Shown: piece by piece, positions 56,849 through 64,000 of the stretch
How positions within the stretch are numbered: position 1 is the stretch's first letter
Layout of the letters: each line of letters begins with the position of its first letter
DNA from: Desulfomonile tiedjei
Lineage (GTDB): Bacteria > Desulfobacterota > Desulfomonilia > Desulfomonilales > Desulfomonilaceae
Assembly: GCA_016212925.1 (NCBI GenBank)
Contig: JACRDF010000014.1
Span: 1 to 64,000 of the forward strand
Reading direction: 5' to 3'
Length of the DNA: 64,000 nucleotides
Notes under the pieces: generated by a model
Database searches by the model: none
Told to the model about the DNA's origin: nothing
Seen by the model: only the letters and a program-made list of their open reading frames with translations
Program-made: the position numbers and the translations under genes

Positions 56849-57844
56849 ATGACAACCTTTCTGGTGACCGGCAGCGCCGGGTTCATTGGTTTCTACATAT
56901 CAAAAGCACTCCTTGCGGCCGGAGAAACGGTTGTCGGCCTGGATAATTTCAACTCTTATTATGCGCCGGCATTGAAAAGGGCCCGTACCGAGATTCTAGC
57001 CGCTGACAAGAACTTCCATCCTTTGGAAATAGATCTCATCGATCGGGAAGCCATCAATAGATGCTACGACGAATATTCTCCCGACATCGTCTGCCACATG
57101 GCTGCTCAGGCGGGAGTGAGACATTCTCTGAGAAATCCTTACGCCTACCAGGAGTCCAACCTCGAAGGCTTTGTCAATCTAATCGAAAAGGCGCGGCGCA
57201 AAGGCGTAAAACGCTTTGTGTACGCGTCCAGCTCCAGTGTTTACGGCGGTAACACCAAGATGCCCTACTCCGAGGCCGACCCCGTGAATACGCCTGTAAG
57301 CCTGTATGCGGCGACCAAGCGAGCTAACGAACTCATTGCACATACATATACCCACCTGTGGGGATTGCAGACCATAGCGCTTCGTTTCTTTACGGTGTAC
57401 GGCCCTTGGGGCAGACCTGATATGGCGTACTGGTCTTTCTTGGAAGCGATCCTGAATGGAGAGCCCATCAAGGTATTCAATTACGGTAAGAACCGGCGAG
57501 ACTTCACTTACATTGACGACATAATCCAGGGTGTAATCGCATCATTGACCGCGCCGGCACTTGATTCGTACGAAATCATCAACCTGGGCAATCACCGTCC
57601 CGTGGACGTGATGGATTTCATCAAAACCCTCGAGGATTTCACGGGAAAAACCGCTGTCAAGGAGATGGTCCCGGCCCAACCGGGAGATGTAGTGGCCACG
57701 TACGCGGACATAGCTAAGGCGGAGGCGAAACTGGGCTTCAGGCCGAGGACCGCGTTGCGTGATGGTTTGGAAGTATTCGTGAAATGGTACGAGGAAAACG
57801 GGGCTCTTGTCGACGCGGTGCGCCGGCATCGACTCACCGAATGA
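56849..57844 (+). CDS. NAD-dependent epimerase, UDP-glucuronate 4-epimerase-like
   Basis: Extended SDR enzyme of 331 residues. Motifs: VTGSAGFIGFYISKAL, LDNFNSYYAPALKRAR (the long DNFNxYYxxxLKxAR segment typical of UDP-glucuronate epimerases such as CapI/LpsL), ASSSSVYGGNTKMPYSE, catalytic YAATKRANE, and RFFTVYGPWGRPDMA. Substrate is probably UDP-glucuronate giving UDP-galacturonate for lipopolysaccharide or capsule. Second gene after galE. Confidence 0.9.
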   Translation: MTTFLVTGSAGFIGFYISKALLAAGETVVGLDNFNSYYAPALKRARTEILAADKNFHPLEIDLIDREAINRCYDEYSPDIVCHMAAQAGVRHSLRNPYAYQESNLEGFVNLIEKARRKGVKRFVYASSSSVYGGNTKMPYSEADPVNTPVSLYAATKRANELIAHTYTHLWGLQTIALRFFTVYGPWGRPDMAYWSFLEAILNGEPIKVFNYGKNRRDFTYIDDIIQGVIASLTAPALDSYEIINLGNHRPVDVMDFIKTLEDFTGKTAVKEMVPAQPGDVVATYADIAKAEAKLGFRPRTALRDGLEVFVKWYEENGALVDAVRRHRLTE

Positions 57845-57942
57845 GAGTACGCTGGGCCTCTAGGAGATGATGAAAGCCGCGGTGGGAGATGCTTCAGGGA
57901 AAGGCGCCAAGATGGGTTTCTCGGCAGGGATGCAGGCGACAA

Positions 57943-58389
57943 TCATTCCCGTGGGTTCAGTCCGCTTGAAACACAGCGGTTGCCAACAGGCGAACGTTCC
58001 CCTTTGTCAAAGATGCGGCGGCCTCTGCGGTATAGGCAAGTCTTGTAGAGAGCCTTATCGCGACTGAGTCTGACAACGAGTCGCTGATTCGGACAGCGAC
58101 CTCTGTTTTCCAGCTCGCAGTTCCGGCCCTTGCCCTTGTCCGGGCAGGGCTCCAAGACTTCAATGACTCGCCACATTTCCCCGGGCTCGCAGAACCTGTC
58201 CAACAGATCGTGGCCGGCTCCGAGAAATCTCAAGCCCGTTAAATTGGTCACGACAGCCCCGACGCTGACGCTCTTGAAGATGTTTATCCGCGCCGCGCAT
58301 TCAGGGCATATGACGTATGACCGGCCAACCGGGACCCTTGCGTCTGCCAGCCTGGAGGACGTTCGGCATGTAGAGCATTTTACCAGCAT
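57943..58389 (-). CDS. Small zinc-ribbon (MJ0042-like) cysteine-rich protein
   Basis: 148 residues. The first 37 residues are CxxC...CxxC (C5, C8, C28, C31 in VKCSTCRTSSRLADARVP...ICPECAARINIF), the pattern of MJ0042-type zinc ribbons. A PilZ- or OB-like middle is possible (VSVGAVVTNLTGLRFLGAGHDLLDRF) and four more Cys follow (EPCPDKGKGRNCELENRGRCP, KTCLYRRG). The repeated Cys make a chance frame unlikely. The ATG has only a weak ribosome site (GGGTGAT). Convergent with the epimerase gene. Possibly a metal- or nucleotide-binding regulatory protein; function unknown. Confidence 0.6.
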   Translation of the reverse strand: MLVKCSTCRTSSRLADARVPVGRSYVICPECAARINIFKSVSVGAVVTNLTGLRFLGAGHDLLDRFCEPGEMWRVIEVLEPCPDKGKGRNCELENRGRCPNQRLVVRLSRDKALYKTCLYRRGRRIFDKGERSPVGNRCVSSGLNPRE

Positions 58390-58603
58390 GCTATATCACC
58401 CATTCCAGCATAATATACGCGCTGGAAAGGCGCAATCGTTTTTCCCTGCTCTCACGCATTAATGTTGGCATGCCTGTTGTTTAAGCGGATCGCCTCGCCG
58501 AACTGTCCACATAAATTCCGCATCAAGATCGGTAAGTTGGCTGCCCGTTCACAAAATCACATCAATTGTTGGTTACCTGACCGGCAACCGCTTGCATGTA
58601 CGG

Positions 58604-59227
58604 TCAGCCGCCGCCTGACGGTGTCGTCGAAACGGTAGGAGTCGTAGGCTGAACGGTCTCGGTTGTACCCGTCGAAACCGTCGGGGTTGTGGGCTGAACA
58701 CTCTCGGGCTGCGCCGGAACCGGTGCGGTAACCACCGGCGGAGAAGGAGGCGTGGTAATAGTCAGCGGTCCTATCGAAATGTCCGAAGCTACTCCCTCGT
58801 CCGGATCAAAGCTCTGCCTCAGCGCTTCCATTTGCCTAATCAGATCGTTTGTCTGGCCAAGCTGGCTTTCGATGCTGGCGACTGCGCTTCCCAGGCGCTG
58901 AGACCAATCATTCTTGAGTTGCTCCAAAGCCTGATCCGAACGCGCGCCCTGCTCGGAGAGCTGTTCCCGAAACCTCGCCAGTGCCTCGACTTGAATCTCC
59001 AAGTTTTCCTGGGATCGGCGGAGTTCCTCCGCCACGCGGATTCTGGCCAGACTCATTGTTGTCCCGGCTTGTTCCCTCGCAAACTTGAGACGCTCGATCT
59101 GGTTTTCCAGGCTGCTTTGAAGTTGCTTTATCTTTGTGTCCATGCTCACACTGTCAAACGCGTCCGCATTCGCATTCGTGCAAACGGCGACGGATATAAC
59201 CACAATCAGCGCCAGCAAATTTCTCAT
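58604..59227 (-). CDS. Secreted coiled-coil protein with Pro/Thr-repeat tail
   Basis: 207 residues. Signal peptide about 1-22 (LLALIVVISVAVCTNANA). Residues about 30-145 form a long amphipathic coiled coil (LQSSLENQIERLKFAREQAG...). The tail contains two copies of VQPTTPTVSTG and other Pro/Thr-rich text, likely extended or a wall-spanning linker. No enzyme motif. ATG 59227 with CCGGGAG-type site. Periplasmic structural or wall-contact role is inference; Pro/Thr tails also occur in envelope spacers. Confidence 0.75.
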   Translation of the reverse strand: MRNLLALIVVISVAVCTNANADAFDSVSMDTKIKQLQSSLENQIERLKFAREQAGTTMSLARIRVAEELRRSQENLEIQVEALARFREQLSEQGARSDQALEQLKNDWSQRLGSAVASIESQLGQTNDLIRQMEALRQSFDPDEGVASDISIGPLTITTPPSPPVVTAPVPAQPESVQPTTPTVSTGTTETVQPTTPTVSTTPSGGG

Positions 59228-59426
59228 TTTTCCAACTCCCGGAGAGGCTGGTGAAGATGCGCCTCTACCGGAGGAGTCTATATCAGAAATAACAATATGT
59301 TACAATAATTAAATGATGCAATATGTTGCTATTGACTTGGACTGGTGCGTTTACACGCATGAAAGCAGGATATTTGTCGTACGGGGAACTTGAGAAACAG
59401 GGCGTAGGGGCACGGCATGCCGTCTG

Positions 59427-59548
59427 TCTCACATCTGACGATTTCACTGCGCCATCGGTAGGGGCGGTTCGGGAACCGCCCGGAATCTGGGCGCTTCTCG
59501 AAGCGCCCCTACAGAGGAACCCATCCATTTTTGGGGTTTTGATAGCAA
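59427..59548. repeat. MITE-like element with TGTCTC end, copy 3
   Basis: Core 59459-59513 is GTAGGGGCGGTTCGGGAACC...GCGCTTCTCGAAGCGCCCCTAC, almost identical to those at 18944 and 43451. A CTGTCTCACATC left end and TTTTGGGGTTTTGATAG right end are diverged. Confidence 0.7.
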
Positions 59549-59554
59549 TGCGTG

Positions 59555-59661
59555 TTCAACGAAGTGACATTAGGAATGGCCGGCAGGGACGCCGGCCGCT
59601 ACCATAATGCGGTGGCGGCGGGCCTCCGTGCCCGCCATCTTCACTTGTACGAAAGCGCATT
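59555..59661. repeat. Dispersed intergenic repeat, copy 2 (first copy at 149-262)
   Basis: Same flanks as the copy at the left edge of the window (TTCAACGAAGTGACATTAGG to CGAAAGCGCATT), with GGCCGGCAGGGACGCCGGCC inside. It directly abuts the MITE-like copy on its left, so mobile palindromes have piled up here. Confidence 0.8.
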
Positions 59662-59710
59662 CCTATGAAAACGCCCATAGCTGAAAGGAGGCATGGGGTC
59701 GCTGTTTCAT

Positions 59711-59780
59711 GGTGCCACGGATGTGCGTAGCTCATCCGTGCACGGACACGGACGAGCCTAGCTGCACGTCCGTGGCACCA
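59711..59780. repeat. GGTGCCACGG-ended palindromic repeat
   Basis: Perfect terminal inverted repeats GGTGCCACGG / CCGTGGCACC around 50 bp with CACGGACACGGACG. Third element in a row in the 59228-59863 gap, which holds no gene. Confidence 0.75.
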
Positions 59781-59863
59781 ATACAGAACGAAGGCATTTT
59801 CATCCTTCGTTGTGGCGCTCACCGCCATGGTAGTTGGTATGAGCCAGTTTCCATGCCGTGCCC

Positions 59864-60937
59864 CTACGCCTCCGCGTTCCCTGCGTTCTCTGCGGGGGAA
59901 TAGTGTCCGGCAAAGGATAGAGCAGGCCCGGTGATGAGGTCCGCCACGACCGACCTGAAGCGCGCGAACTCAGGGTAACGCTTGATGTTACGGTCGATGT
60001 ACCTCGCTGTGCGGGGAATTGACGAAATGTACCTGGTAGATCGTTTTGCGTGCGACTGGTAACCGAAAGTGCCCAACGCTTTGATATTTCGTTGAAGGGA
60101 CATCAAGTCGAAGACGTAATTGAATAGCTCCCGCGAGCCGCTCGCCTCCTCACCCACGCCTTTCACATAACCGTCAATCAACTCTTCGATGAAATCTTCC
60201 GGCAGAGTCACGTAGGAATCGCGAAGCAGGGACGCCAGATCGTATTGAGCAGGGCCCATCCTGGCGTCCTGGAAGTCTATCATGACCAAACGGTCTTCAT
60301 GAACGAGGAGGTTGCGCGCATGGTAGTCTCGATGAGTAAATATCCGAGGTTCCGCGGCCAACCGGCCGCAAATCATCGTAAAGAACTCCTGAAGGCTTTC
60401 GGAGGCTTCTTCGGTGGGGTCAATCGCGGCCAGACCTCGTACAAAATGCGTGAGGAAGAAATCCATCTCCTGCATCAGCTTGGCTTCGTCAAAGGCCAGG
60501 TCGAACGCCCCGCATGTAGAAGTGCCACTGTCTACTGCGTGGCGCATCCTGACAAGAAGGTCCACCGCTTGAAAGTAGAGAGCACGAACCCGATCCTCAT
60601 TTGCGCTTTCAACCACCGTTTCAAGAAGTTCGTCTCCAAGGTCTTCGAGCACGATCAGGCCTTCACCGGGGTGATGGGCATAGACACGCGGGACCGGCAA
60701 GCCCAGGTCCTCGAGAAAGCGCTGCACGTCCAGGAATGACGCTTCCTCGTTCTGTCCGGGATGGGCCTGGAACATCAAAACCCTGGTTTCCCCGCCGGGA
60801 TAACAGGCCCGAAAATATGAGCGCGTCGAAGCGTCCCCCGCGAGACGAACAATAGTCGCCGGAAATGTCCCCTGTTTCAATCGAAGAAGACGGCTCTCGA
60901 TGTCCGCGTTACTGCCAGGCAAGCTCCCGCTCTCCAT
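59864..60937 (-). CDS. Aminoglycoside-phosphotransferase-fold sugar kinase (AmgK-like)
   Basis: Kinase fold: GDASTRSYFRA near the N-terminus, VLEDLGDELL hinge, catalytic loop HRDYHARNLLV and metal-binding VMIDFQDARMGPAQYDLASLL, all intact. The closest known context is Pseudomonas AmgK, which phosphorylates MurNAc or GlcNAc at C1 next to MurU. The nucleotidyltransferase just upstream fits that pairing. ATG 60937 (357 residues) overlaps the upstream gene by 29 bp; TTG 60925 with a GGAG site nine bases before is another choice. Assigned as MurNAc/GlcNAc kinase by context, not by a unique motif. Confidence 0.8.
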   Translation of the reverse strand: MESGSLPGSNADIESRLLRLKQGTFPATIVRLAGDASTRSYFRACYPGGETRVLMFQAHPGQNEEASFLDVQRFLEDLGLPVPRVYAHHPGEGLIVLEDLGDELLETVVESANEDRVRALYFQAVDLLVRMRHAVDSGTSTCGAFDLAFDEAKLMQEMDFFLTHFVRGLAAIDPTEEASESLQEFFTMICGRLAAEPRIFTHRDYHARNLLVHEDRLVMIDFQDARMGPAQYDLASLLRDSYVTLPEDFIEELIDGYVKGVGEEASGSRELFNYVFDLMSLQRNIKALGTFGYQSHAKRSTRYISSIPRTARYIDRNIKRYPEFARFRSVVADLITGPALSFAGHYSPAENAGNAEA

Positions 60938-61880
60938 TGCGTGTGACAATGCTGTTGACCTTCTCCCCTTCCACAATCATATCCGAACCTATGATGCAAT
61001 TGGTCACCGATGCACCAGGCCTTAACGTCACGTTCTCCCAAAGCACGGCATTCGATGCTTGGGACCCTTCCTCAAGGGTGCAGCCTGCCTCGACCGAGAC
61101 GAATGGTCCGACACTCGCTTTGTCAGACGCGTCCGCTTCAGGCGATATAAAGACAGGAGGGATGACGCGGCTACGTGTCAGAAGGGACCTCTGGGCCTCG
61201 AGATAGCGAACCGGATCTCCCAGATCGTTCCAGTATCCCTGGACCGGAAAGCCGCAGACCTTTCCCCCTTTTCGGATCACCTCGGGATAGACCAGATCGT
61301 TGATCTCGTAGAATATTCCGGAGGGGATGAAATTGAATATTTCCGGTTCCAGGATGTGAACTCCGGTGAACAGATACGGCTCCGGCCTTGGATCACCTCG
61401 TTTACCGGTTTCCTTGAAGTCCCACAACGATCCCTCACGGTCTATTCGAACCGGAACGTAGGTGTAAGGGGGAGGCTGAGGTAGTAACACCAGCGTGGCA
61501 AGCGCTGCACGCTCTTTGTGAAATGCTATGGCTTCAGCCAAAGGAAATTCGAGCACAATGTCGCCGTTGACCATGAGAAAGGTCCCCTGATCGAAAAAAG
61601 GCTCGTTGGCTTTCAGCCCTCCGGCGGTCCCAAGAATCTGCGATTCATGCGAGAATGACACCGAGAGGTTTTCCCGTGCAGGATTATCGAATATTTGTTC
61701 GATGGTATGCGGAAGGTGGTGAAGGTTTATTCGGAATTCCGTCGCACCGTCTTCGATGAGCCTTTCAATCAGGCGTATCAGAATCGGCTTTCCCAAGAGG
61801 GGGATAGCGGGCTTAGCGCGTTCGAAGGTCAAGGGCCTCAGGCGCGTCCCCAGACCCGCGGCAAGGATCATGGCCTTCAT
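60909..61880 (-). CDS. Sugar-1-phosphate nucleotidyltransferase (MurU-like)
   Basis: Nucleotidyltransferase fold. MKAMILAAGLGTRLRPLTFERAKP is the classic activation-loop signature, MVNGDIVLE binds metal, and GYWNDLGDPVRYLEAQRSLL is the usual C-terminal end of the catalytic domain; residues after about 250 form a short left-handed beta-helix-like end (PGASVTNCIIGSDMIVEG). ATG 61880 overlaps the ddl stop as ATGA, so the frame upstream to 61988 is not used. 323 residues. MurU makes UDP-MurNAc from MurNAc-1-phosphate in cell-wall recycling; GDP-mannose or dTDP-glucose synthases are related alternatives. Confidence 0.85.
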   Translation of the reverse strand: MKAMILAAGLGTRLRPLTFERAKPAIPLLGKPILIRLIERLIEDGATEFRINLHHLPHTIEQIFDNPARENLSVSFSHESQILGTAGGLKANEPFFDQGTFLMVNGDIVLEFPLAEAIAFHKERAALATLVLLPQPPPYTYVPVRIDREGSLWDFKETGKRGDPRPEPYLFTGVHILEPEIFNFIPSGIFYEINDLVYPEVIRKGGKVCGFPVQGYWNDLGDPVRYLEAQRSLLTRSRVIPPVFISPEADASDKASVGPFVSVEAGCTLEEGSQASNAVLWENVTLRPGASVTNCIIGSDMIVEGEKVNSIVTRNGERELAWQ

Positions 61881-62980
61881 GGCTGTGTTCTGTCCGTGCA
61901 GATGGCCTGCTTGTCCCGGTGGCGCTCCAACGCCAGGTCCACGAGATCGTCGATAAGCCTGGCATAGCTTATTCCGGTTGCTTCCCACAGTTTCGGGTAC
62001 ATGCTTATGGAGGTAAAACCCGGCAATGTATTGATCTCGTTGACAATGATTCGATCATCCGGTGTCAGGAACATGTCAACCCGTGCCAGCCCCGAGCCGT
62101 CCACGGCCCTGAATGCGGCTATAGCTGCGGAGCGGGCACGTTCCTGAGCTTCGGGCTTCAAGTCCGCGGGGACGACCAATTCCGCTGTGTCATTCAAATA
62201 CTTCTCTTCATAGTCGTAGAAATCTGCATGGGAGATTACTTCTCCGGGCACACTTGCCGCAGCAAGGTCATTGCCGAGCACACTGACTTCCAGTTCCCGC
62301 CCGACGATGGCATCTTCAATCAGTATCTTTCGATCGTACGAAGCGGCCAGTTCCACTGCGGCCGCAAAACGTGCCGGCTCTTCGACCTTGGTGATGCCCA
62401 CGGAAGACCCCAGATTGGCGGGTTTGACAAAGAGCGGGCATCCTCTCTCCCGCATTTTCTCCAGGATCGCCGACTCTCGCTCACGCCACTCACGGCGGAG
62501 GAACCAGAAGAACGGTCCCACTTCGAGGCCGTTGTCCCTGAACGCACCTTTCATGATCACTTTGTCCATGCCCACGGCCGATGCGAGTACGCCGCATCCC
62601 ACATAGGGCACGTTCGCCAGTTCCAACAAACCCTGGAGGGTGCCATCTTCTCCGTAAGTCCCATGAAGCACAGGAAAAACCACGTCCACGGCCATGTGCT
62701 CCGTTTGGCCGCGGTCACTGATGTTCAAGAAACCCTTATGCGCGGGATCCGGCGACAACAGCAACCGGTCGTTTCCAGAAAGATCGGTTTGTGACTGAAA
62801 GGAGCCAATCTTGGCGGGTCTTCGGTACCAAGCCCCATGCTGTGTGATCAGAACCGGAATTACGTGATATTTCTCTTTGTCCATCGCCTGAAACACAGAT
62901 GCCGCGGATCGAAGAGAAACTTCGTGTTCCGCCGAGCGCCCGCCAAAGATTAGAGCAACTACGAGCCTACCCGATCGCAT
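61877..62980 (-). CDS. ddl: D-alanine--D-alanine ligase
   Basis: ATP-grasp ligase making D-Ala-D-Ala for peptidoglycan. N-terminal VALIFGGRSAEHEVSLRSA, VFPVLHGTYGEDGTLQGLLEL, ATP-grasp KPANLGSSVGITKV and the Mg-binding end DDRIIVNEINTLPGFTSISMYPKLW are present. ATG 62980 has AGGAGG four bases upstream; an upstream frame to 63022 is not needed. 367 residues. First gene of the ddl-murU-amgK operon. Confidence 0.95.
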   Translation of the reverse strand: MRSGRLVVALIFGGRSAEHEVSLRSAASVFQAMDKEKYHVIPVLITQHGAWYRRPAKIGSFQSQTDLSGNDRLLLSPDPAHKGFLNISDRGQTEHMAVDVVFPVLHGTYGEDGTLQGLLELANVPYVGCGVLASAVGMDKVIMKGAFRDNGLEVGPFFWFLRREWRERESAILEKMRERGCPLFVKPANLGSSVGITKVEEPARFAAAVELAASYDRKILIEDAIVGRELEVSVLGNDLAAASVPGEVISHADFYDYEEKYLNDTAELVVPADLKPEAQERARSAAIAAFRAVDGSGLARVDMFLTPDDRIIVNEINTLPGFTSISMYPKLWEATGISYARLIDDLVDLALERHRDKQAICTDRTQP

Positions 62981-63092
62981 GGCACCTCCTGGACGCATTT
63001 TTCGCTCTCCGGTCCATAGCACAATGGTTCGACCATGTTCAAGGGCGATGTCTCGGCTAAAGGTGAACTCTCACTCTTTCCGGGGGTGGCCT

Positions 63093-63170
63093 GTTTTTGT
63101 GGAGCAAGCTTTCCAGCCTGCCTGTCCTAAAATGCCAAGGATGGCAGGCTGGAAAGCCTGCCCCACGAAA
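63093..63170. repeat. Inverted repeat TTCCAGCCTGCC / GGCAGGCTGGAA
   Basis: TTTTTGTGGAGCAAGCTTTC then CAGCCTGCC at the left, and GGCAGGCTGGAAAGCCTGCC then CCACGAAAG at the right, are inverted copies about 15 bp apart. Likely another mobile palindrome upstream of ddl. Confidence 0.75.
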
Positions 63171-63255
63171 GCATTCAGAATTTCTCCGACCGTAACTGAA
63201 TGCTTAATACTAGTTCCCTTTCAAACAGTGAAAGACAGGTGGAAGCAAAATCCGC

Positions 63256-63348
63256 ACTGACCTGGTGGCCCACAGGTCAGTGGCACCCAAGATCGCATCA
63301 CTTTCGCGCTGTGGGTGCCACGGACCTGAGCTTGGTCAGGTCCGTGCA
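63256..63348. repeat. GGTGCCACGG-type palindromic repeat
   Basis: ACTGACCTGGTGGCCCACAG followed by GTCAGTGGCACCC, then GGGTGCCACGGACCTGAGCT and GGTCAGGTCCGTG inverted. Best preserved member of the family, close to the 37207 copy. The rest of the 62981-63548 gap shows nothing. Confidence 0.75.
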
Positions 63349-63548
63349 TGTTTGGGGCGAATGTCAATTGTTTGCACACGCAATGTTATAACACCCAGCC
63401 GCGATTGGCGTTGAAATGGTCGGCGCATTACGACTATAATGACATTATCCGCGGTCCGTATTGTTCGATGTCCGTATTCGCGTCTATTCGCGACCCTGCC
63501 CCGGCATCCGCGGACAGTGCAACCTCGAACCGGTGAGGATAGCTTCCC

Positions 63549-63932
63549 ATGTCGCTCCGAGTCCGTTCCAAAATCTGGGTGGAAAATGACCAGGGCAAAC
63601 TGGTCATTGGCACGGGCCGACTCCGCATACTCGAAGCCATCATGGAGGCAGGTTCAATTAACAAGGCCGCTCGAAAATTGAAACAGCCTTTTCGAGCCGT
63701 ATGGGGCAAAATCAGGGCCACCGAGGAACGCTGCGGTTTCAAAATAGTGGAGACCACCAGCGAAGGCTCCAGACTCACCAAAGAGGGCCTCGAGTTGTTG
63801 TGGACATATACAAGGTTACGAAGCCGTTGCGAAAAGTACGCGGACGCGCAATTCGGAGAGCTGTTCAACGAAGACGGCAGGTTAGGAAAAACCTCCGTGA
63901 AAACCGGTTCCAATGTGCCGCCTGCCAGGTAG
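63549..63932 (+). CDS. ModE N-terminal-type DNA-binding protein
   Basis: 127 residues containing only the winged helix-turn-helix of ModE/LysR type (LRILEAIMEAGSINKAARKLKQPFRAVWGKIRATEERCGFKIVE, split over about 25-70) after a short beta hairpin WVENDQGKLVIGTGR. The molybdate-binding (MOP) domain of full ModE is absent, so it is a stand-alone regulator, as found in many anaerobes. It may repress molybdenum or tungsten uptake genes elsewhere. The protein is complete with its own stop at 63932. No partner is visible before the window ends. Confidence 0.85.
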   Translation: MSLRVRSKIWVENDQGKLVIGTGRLRILEAIMEAGSINKAARKLKQPFRAVWGKIRATEERCGFKIVETTSEGSRLTKEGLELLWTYTRLRSRCEKYADAQFGELFNEDGRLGKTSVKTGSNVPPAR

Positions 63933-64000
63933 CTCGGGCCGGCGCGGCCCGGTCTGCCTGGCGTTCTCAAGAAGCCTGCCTGGAAGCTCCCCGTCAGCGG

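Overview
The window looks like a chromosome segment of a Gram-negative, sulfate-reducing bacterium of the Desulfobacterota (a Desulfomonile- or Syntrophobacter-like lineage is my guess). The main evidence is a complete aprBA-qmoABC block in the order and strand typical of dissimilatory sulfate reducers. A probable selenoprotein, an NtrB/NtrC-type sigma-54 pair and many short palindromic intergenic repeats fit that placement. No tRNA, rRNA, CRISPR array, prophage or intact insertion sequence was seen.

Layout. 0.5-7 kb (minus strand): a cell-shape / peptidoglycan-trimming block (Csd4-like carboxypeptidase, a membrane coiled-coil protein, Csd6-like L,D-peptidase) downstream of purB. 7.4-15.5 kb: a small unknown gene, then qmoC-qmoB-qmoA-aprA-aprB on the minus strand, with hairpins that separate aprBA from qmoABC and end the block. 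15.7-18.8 kb (plus): SEC-C/TPR protein, YkgJ-type cysteine-cluster protein and a secreted HEAT-repeat protein whose frame contains an in-frame TGA followed by a SECIS-like hairpin. 19-23.4 kb (minus): parC-parE type IIA topoisomerase. 23.9-28.7 kb (plus): a hybrid histidine kinase, then two paralogous-headed zinc-ribbon proteins, one carrying an eight-blade PQQ-type propeller. 29-31.4 kb (minus): ruvX-mltG and a TPR protein. 32-37 kb (plus): a ZraS/ZraR-like sigma-54 two-component pair, small hypothetical, TMEM175-type channel and NADPH-FMN reductase. 37.7-48.5 kb (plus): TetR regulator, a complete branched-chain-type ABC importer (livHMGF and binding protein), acyl-CoA ligase, two 3-hydroxyacyl-CoA-dehydrogenase-family enzymes and a beta-keto acid cleavage enzyme (BKACE), which reads as one catabolic cluster. 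49-54 kb: TetR, RND adaptor and RND pump. 54-64 kb: enolase, two sugar epimerases, a zinc-ribbon protein, a secreted coiled-coil protein, a ddl-murU-amgK-like cell-wall operon and a ModE-type DNA-binding protein.

How the parts work together. AprBA reduces adenylylsulfate with electrons that QmoABC draws from the membrane quinone pool. The Liv-ligase-dehydrogenase-BKACE cluster would feed carbon to it by importing and cleaving a carnitine-like or other beta-hydroxy acid. Three separate loci act on the cell wall (csd4/csd6-like, mltG, ddl-murU-amgK). Intergenic spaces are unusually rich in dispersed palindromic elements of several families, which I list separately.

The most interesting signals are the probable new-type selenoprotein at 17.5-18.8 kb, the csd4/csd6-like module with a glutamine zinc ligand, the zinc-ribbon/propeller pair with identically spaced cysteines, and the BKACE catabolic cluster.
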